This document shows, one piece after another, positions 6,645 to 8,857 of a DNA stretch of 8,857 bases. The notes beneath the pieces are model-generated. The model had not been told where the DNA came from, searched no databases, and was given only the letters and a program-made list of their open reading frames with translations. The position numbers and the translations under genes are program-made. This stretch comes from Balneolaceae bacterium (GTDB lineage Bacteria > Bacteroidota > Rhodothermia > Balneolales > Balneolaceae), in NCBI GenBank assembly GCA_007123785.1, contig SLGL01000038.1, positions 1 through 8,857 on the forward strand. Reading direction: 5' to 3'. Position 1 is the first letter of the stretch; each line of letters begins with the position of its first letter.

Positions 6645-7352
6645 TTGAAAACTGCCGGAATTGACGGCTGTAAAGCCGGATGGATACTGATAACCTTTGA
6701 CGAGGAAAACCCGCGATATGAAATACTTCGTTCAGATGAAGATCTGTTCAGAACGCTCAACGATTTCGGGCGCATTTTTATCGATATGCCGATTGGACTG
6801 GAGGATGAAAAGTACACACGTGAATGTGATGAACTTCTTCGAAAAAGGCTGGGAGCAGAGTATGCATCCAGCGTATTCAGTCCGCCTATACGCCCTGCAC
6901 TTCACGCTCCGTCCTACGTGGAAGCCAATATGGAAAGTTTCGAATACACCGAGAAAAAGCTGACGGTGCAGGCGTGGAACATCACACCCAAAATAAGAGT
7001 GTTGGATCGTTTTTTGGCCGAAACACCGGAGCTTCAGGAAAAGTTGTTCGAAAGTCACCCTGAACTGCTTTTTATGAACCTGAACGGCGGGATAATTTTC
7101 CAGAAAAAAAACACTAAAAAAGGACTTCGTCACCGGCTGGATCTGATCCGAAAAACAGAGAAAATTGCGGCTGATTTTTTCCGGGAGATCAAAGAGGAGT
7201 ATCGGCGTAATGAAGTCGAAGAGGATGATATTGTGGATTCGATGGCGCTTGCTCTGGCTGCCAAGCAATCACTGGATAAAACTATCAAATCTCTTCCCAA
7301 AAACCCTCCTGAAGATTCGAAAGGCCTCAAGATGGCTATTCATTATATTTAA
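6645..7352 (+). CDS. DUF429 domain protein, predicted RNase H-fold nuclease
   Basis: A 235-residue protein of the DUF429 / COG4923 family, predicted by fold to be an RNase H-like nuclease; no substrate is known to me. Family hallmarks are all visible: GIDGCKAGW at the N-terminus (5-13, acidic D7), FIDMPIGL (45-52, D47), CDELLRKRLGAEYASSVFSPP (61-81), the VQAWNITPKIRVLD stretch (108-121, where many relatives have SKQxxxIxPKIxEVD), SHPELLF (137-143, E140) and a C-terminal DDIVDSMALALAA helix (194-206, D195 and D198). Thus the likely metal-binding acidic residues are kept. The start is a TTG at 6645; no ATG lies close, and GIDGCK must be within a few residues of the start. No Shine-Dalgarno is visible. 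It stands 122 bases after aspS on the same strand and converges with the oxidoreductase. Neighbours give no hint of its role. Confidence 0.88.
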   Translation: MKTAGIDGCKAGWILITFDEENPRYEILRSDEDLFRTLNDFGRIFIDMPIGLEDEKYTRECDELLRKRLGAEYASSVFSPPIRPALHAPSYVEANMESFEYTEKKLTVQAWNITPKIRVLDRFLAETPELQEKLFESHPELLFMNLNGGIIFQKKNTKKGLRHRLDLIRKTEKIAADFFREIKEEYRRNEVEEDDIVDSMALALAAKQSLDKTIKSLPKNPPEDSKGLKMAIHYI

Positions 7353-7469
7353 AACTGTAGATCAGGTAACTCAGAAGTTCCATCCGCCTGCGTTGCGTTC
7401 TTTTCCGCGATATTTGCACTCTCGACGGCTATATAGCTGTTACAAAGTTTTGCCAAGAGAGTTTATACT

Positions 7470-7549
7470 GCAGTAGACACAGTGTAATACAGAAGAGGTG
7501 CCGGACAAAAACTTATTCATAAATCTCGATACCTCTTCGTGCTTACTGC
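7470..7549. terminator. Nested inverted repeats between convergent genes, possible bidirectional terminator
   Basis: GAAGAGGT (7492-7499) and ACCTCTTC (7531-7538) are exact complements, extended by one G-U, around a 31-base loop. GCAGTA (7470-7475) and TACTGC (7544-7549) form an outer pair. It sits in the 204-base gap between two converging genes, where a terminator is expected, but neither side has a proper T tract, so its function is uncertain. The rest of the gap holds a GCTATATAGC palindrome (7428-7437) and no reading frame. Confidence 0.4.
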
Positions 7550-7556
7550 GGCTGTA

Positions 7557-8513
7557 TCAGGGAGTAACTACAATCTTACCTCGTGTGTGCAGTTTTTCGA
7601 TGGCTTTCAGCGCCTCCGGAACATCATCCAGGGAGTAGCTTTTTGTGACGGGTACCCGGATGCTGCCAGCATCGGCTAGTTCACTTATGAGCTCAAGCTG
7701 TCGTGCATTCGGTTCTACAAAAACATAACTGAAATCGATATCTTCACTGATATCGGGCTTACTTTTGGTGATGGACACAATCTTGCCGCCCTCTTTAAGC
7801 GCACCTGATTCCATCACCTGTCCAAACGCGTCTCCGCGGGAACAGTCGTAAATAAAATTCACACCCCCGGGTGCAATGGCTGAAACTGCCTCACCTACGT
7901 GGTTGTCGCTGTAATCAATGGTATGATCGGCGCCCAGTTCCTTCATATAGTTGTGATTTTTCTCGCTGGCAACGCCAATCACCTCAACCCCTTTCGTTTT
8001 TGCGAGTTGAATAGCAAACGTTCCCACACCGCCTGAGGCTCCAAGAATCAGTATCATTTGCCCGTGCTGAAGGTTACCTGCATCAAACAGCGACTGGTAG
8101 GCGGTGAGTCCAACCAGCGGAATTCCGCCCACCTCCTCCATCGAAATGTTTTGGGGCCGCAGTGCCAGGTAGCTTTCCGGTATGGTCACATACTCCGCAA
8201 ATGTGCCTTGCCCAATAATAGGCCGGCGGGCATAGGCATACACCTCATCCCCCGGTTTGAACCGGTGCGCGGCAAACCCGGTCTCCTCAACCGTTCCTGC
8301 CAGATCCCACCCGGGCACTGCCGGAAGTTCAGCGGGAATCATTTCCTTTAAAAATCCGCGCACAATAGCTGTATCTACCGGGTTAACCCCTGCCGATTTC
8401 ACTCGGACCAGTACCTCACCTTCTCCAGGTTCAGGTTTCGGCAATGTATCCGATTGTACAACATCAGGTTCTCCATATTCTTCAAAAAATGCAGCATTCA
8501 TCCGGCTATTCAT
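7557..8513 (-). CDS. Zinc-independent quinone-oxidoreductase-like MDR enzyme (NADP-dependent)
   Basis: This is a predicted cytoplasmic NAD(P)H-dependent oxidoreductase of the medium-chain dehydrogenase/reductase superfamily, in the zeta-crystallin / quinone oxidoreductase branch. It has 318 residues, the usual length. Seen: the N-terminal GroES-like domain with EPGEGEVLVRVKSAGVNPVD (28-47), PGWDLAGTV (67-75) and FKPGDEVYA (85-93), then LVGLTAYQSL (133-142), the Rossmann loop LILGASGGVGTFAIQLAK (155-172) and GADHTIDY (194-201), with a terminal HTRGKIVVTP typical of the branch. No structural or catalytic zinc cysteines are present; the only cysteine is C224. Substrate unknown: quinones and enones are typical. 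Start ATG at 8513; a second ATG at 8501 is equally plausible, since relatives often begin MKA near that point. Apparently a single-gene unit. Confidence 0.92.
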   Translation of the reverse strand: MNSRMNAAFFEEYGEPDVVQSDTLPKPEPGEGEVLVRVKSAGVNPVDTAIVRGFLKEMIPAELPAVPGWDLAGTVEETGFAAHRFKPGDEVYAYARRPIIGQGTFAEYVTIPESYLALRPQNISMEEVGGIPLVGLTAYQSLFDAGNLQHGQMILILGASGGVGTFAIQLAKTKGVEVIGVASEKNHNYMKELGADHTIDYSDNHVGEAVSAIAPGGVNFIYDCSRGDAFGQVMESGALKEGGKIVSITKSKPDISEDIDFSYVFVEPNARQLELISELADAGSIRVPVTKSYSLDDVPEALKAIEKLHTRGKIVVTP

Positions 8514-8857
8514 ATCTCGTAATTTATTAAGTGATCATGATTTTTTTTAGTTATATCAAATCAACAATGTTGGACCGGGGCGCGTTTCGTAAAGATGTAA
8601 CGCAGTAACGATATTCGATCTGATGGACATTAAAATCGCTATGTGAAAAGAGTCGCGATTCAATTCCCAAGGGGGCCTTAAAGTTAATCATTCCACTAAC
8701 ACACAACTCTGCCATGATTTCACTCCGCTCAAACTCTGGCGGAAACGTACCTGAGTACGTTGAGCAAACCATTTTTGGGACAACGCAGCTCACGGTTAAA
8801 TTTCGCAGCGTTTGACAGGGTGTTTTTTAAAAAAAGTTTATATTGAATTATAAGTTG
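8514..8857. other. Gap upstream of the oxidoreductase; hairpin and doubtful 80-codon frame
   Basis: No gene is convincingly present in this last stretch. On the minus strand a GTG at 8793 opens an 80-codon frame ending at 8551; its translation shows no domain, signal peptide or membrane segment that I recognise, and it spans the hairpin described separately, so I do not call it. The oxidoreductase promoter must lie in the left part, but no clear -10/-35 or -7/-33 pair is visible. At the right end TTGACA (8812-8817) is followed by AT-rich DNA with TATATT (8839-8844), a spacing of 21 and therefore too long for a standard promoter. Confidence 0.4.
8744..8761. repeat. Perfect 7-bp hairpin with 4-base loop
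   Basis: AACGTAC (8744-8750), loop CTGA, GTACGTT (8755-8761). It lies in non-coding DNA upstream of the oxidoreductase, with no T tract on either side. A compact stem with a tetraloop is typical of palindromic dispersed repeats, but only one copy is visible. Confidence 0.5.

Noticed and set aside
8812..8844. TTGACA followed by TATATT as a plus-strand promoter leaving the window.
   Set aside because: Spacer of 21 bases is too long for sigma-70, and the Bacteroidota-type -33/-7 spacing does not fit either.
1..8857. A defence island, mobile element with genes, CRISPR array or biosynthetic cluster.
   Set aside because: Every recognisable gene is a housekeeping, regulatory or general metabolic one; no transposase, integrase, nuclease-helicase pair, spacer array or toxin-antitoxin pair is visible.

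Overview
The window looks like a housekeeping stretch of a chromosome from the Bacteroidota / Rhodothermota / Balneolota group. The clues are moderate GC, genes almost without Shine-Dalgarno sequences, a short editing-domain-less prolyl-tRNA synthetase without its zinc cysteines, and a tRNA without encoded CCA. The phylum is an inference from style and protein flavour; nothing here fixes genus or species.

Layout, left to right. On the minus strand, proS (prolyl-tRNA synthetase) is followed after 9 bases by nnr (bifunctional NAD(P)HX epimerase/dehydratase). The nnr gene runs off the left edge, so only 372 codons are visible. Divergent from proS is an elongator-type tRNA-Met(CAU) with its own terminator hairpin. 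Next comes a gene-free stretch of about 775 bases with several inverted repeats, among them a perfect 10-bp stem in a REP-like configuration. It ends at a strong minus-strand intrinsic terminator belonging to an orphan NarL/LuxR-type regulator. That regulator's receiver domain has lost its phospho-acceptor aspartate. A gap of about 460 bases separates it from the divergent aspS (aspartyl-tRNA synthetase) on the plus strand. Then come a DUF429 RNase H-fold protein (plus), a convergent gap with nested inverted repeats, a zinc-independent quinone-oxidoreductase-like MDR enzyme (minus), and a final gap of about 340 bases with a hairpin and a doubtful 80-codon reading frame.

Functionally, two synthetases and a tRNA serve translation, and Nnr repairs damaged NAD(P)H. 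The regulator, the DUF429 protein and the oxidoreductase have no visible partners. Only proS-nnr looks like an operon. I see no phage, CRISPR, toxin-antitoxin, defence or biosynthetic cluster. The most interesting material is the degenerate receiver, the double-TACGTA palindrome touching the regulator's stop codon, and the repeat-like content of the gaps, which share the octamer CAACGCAG.
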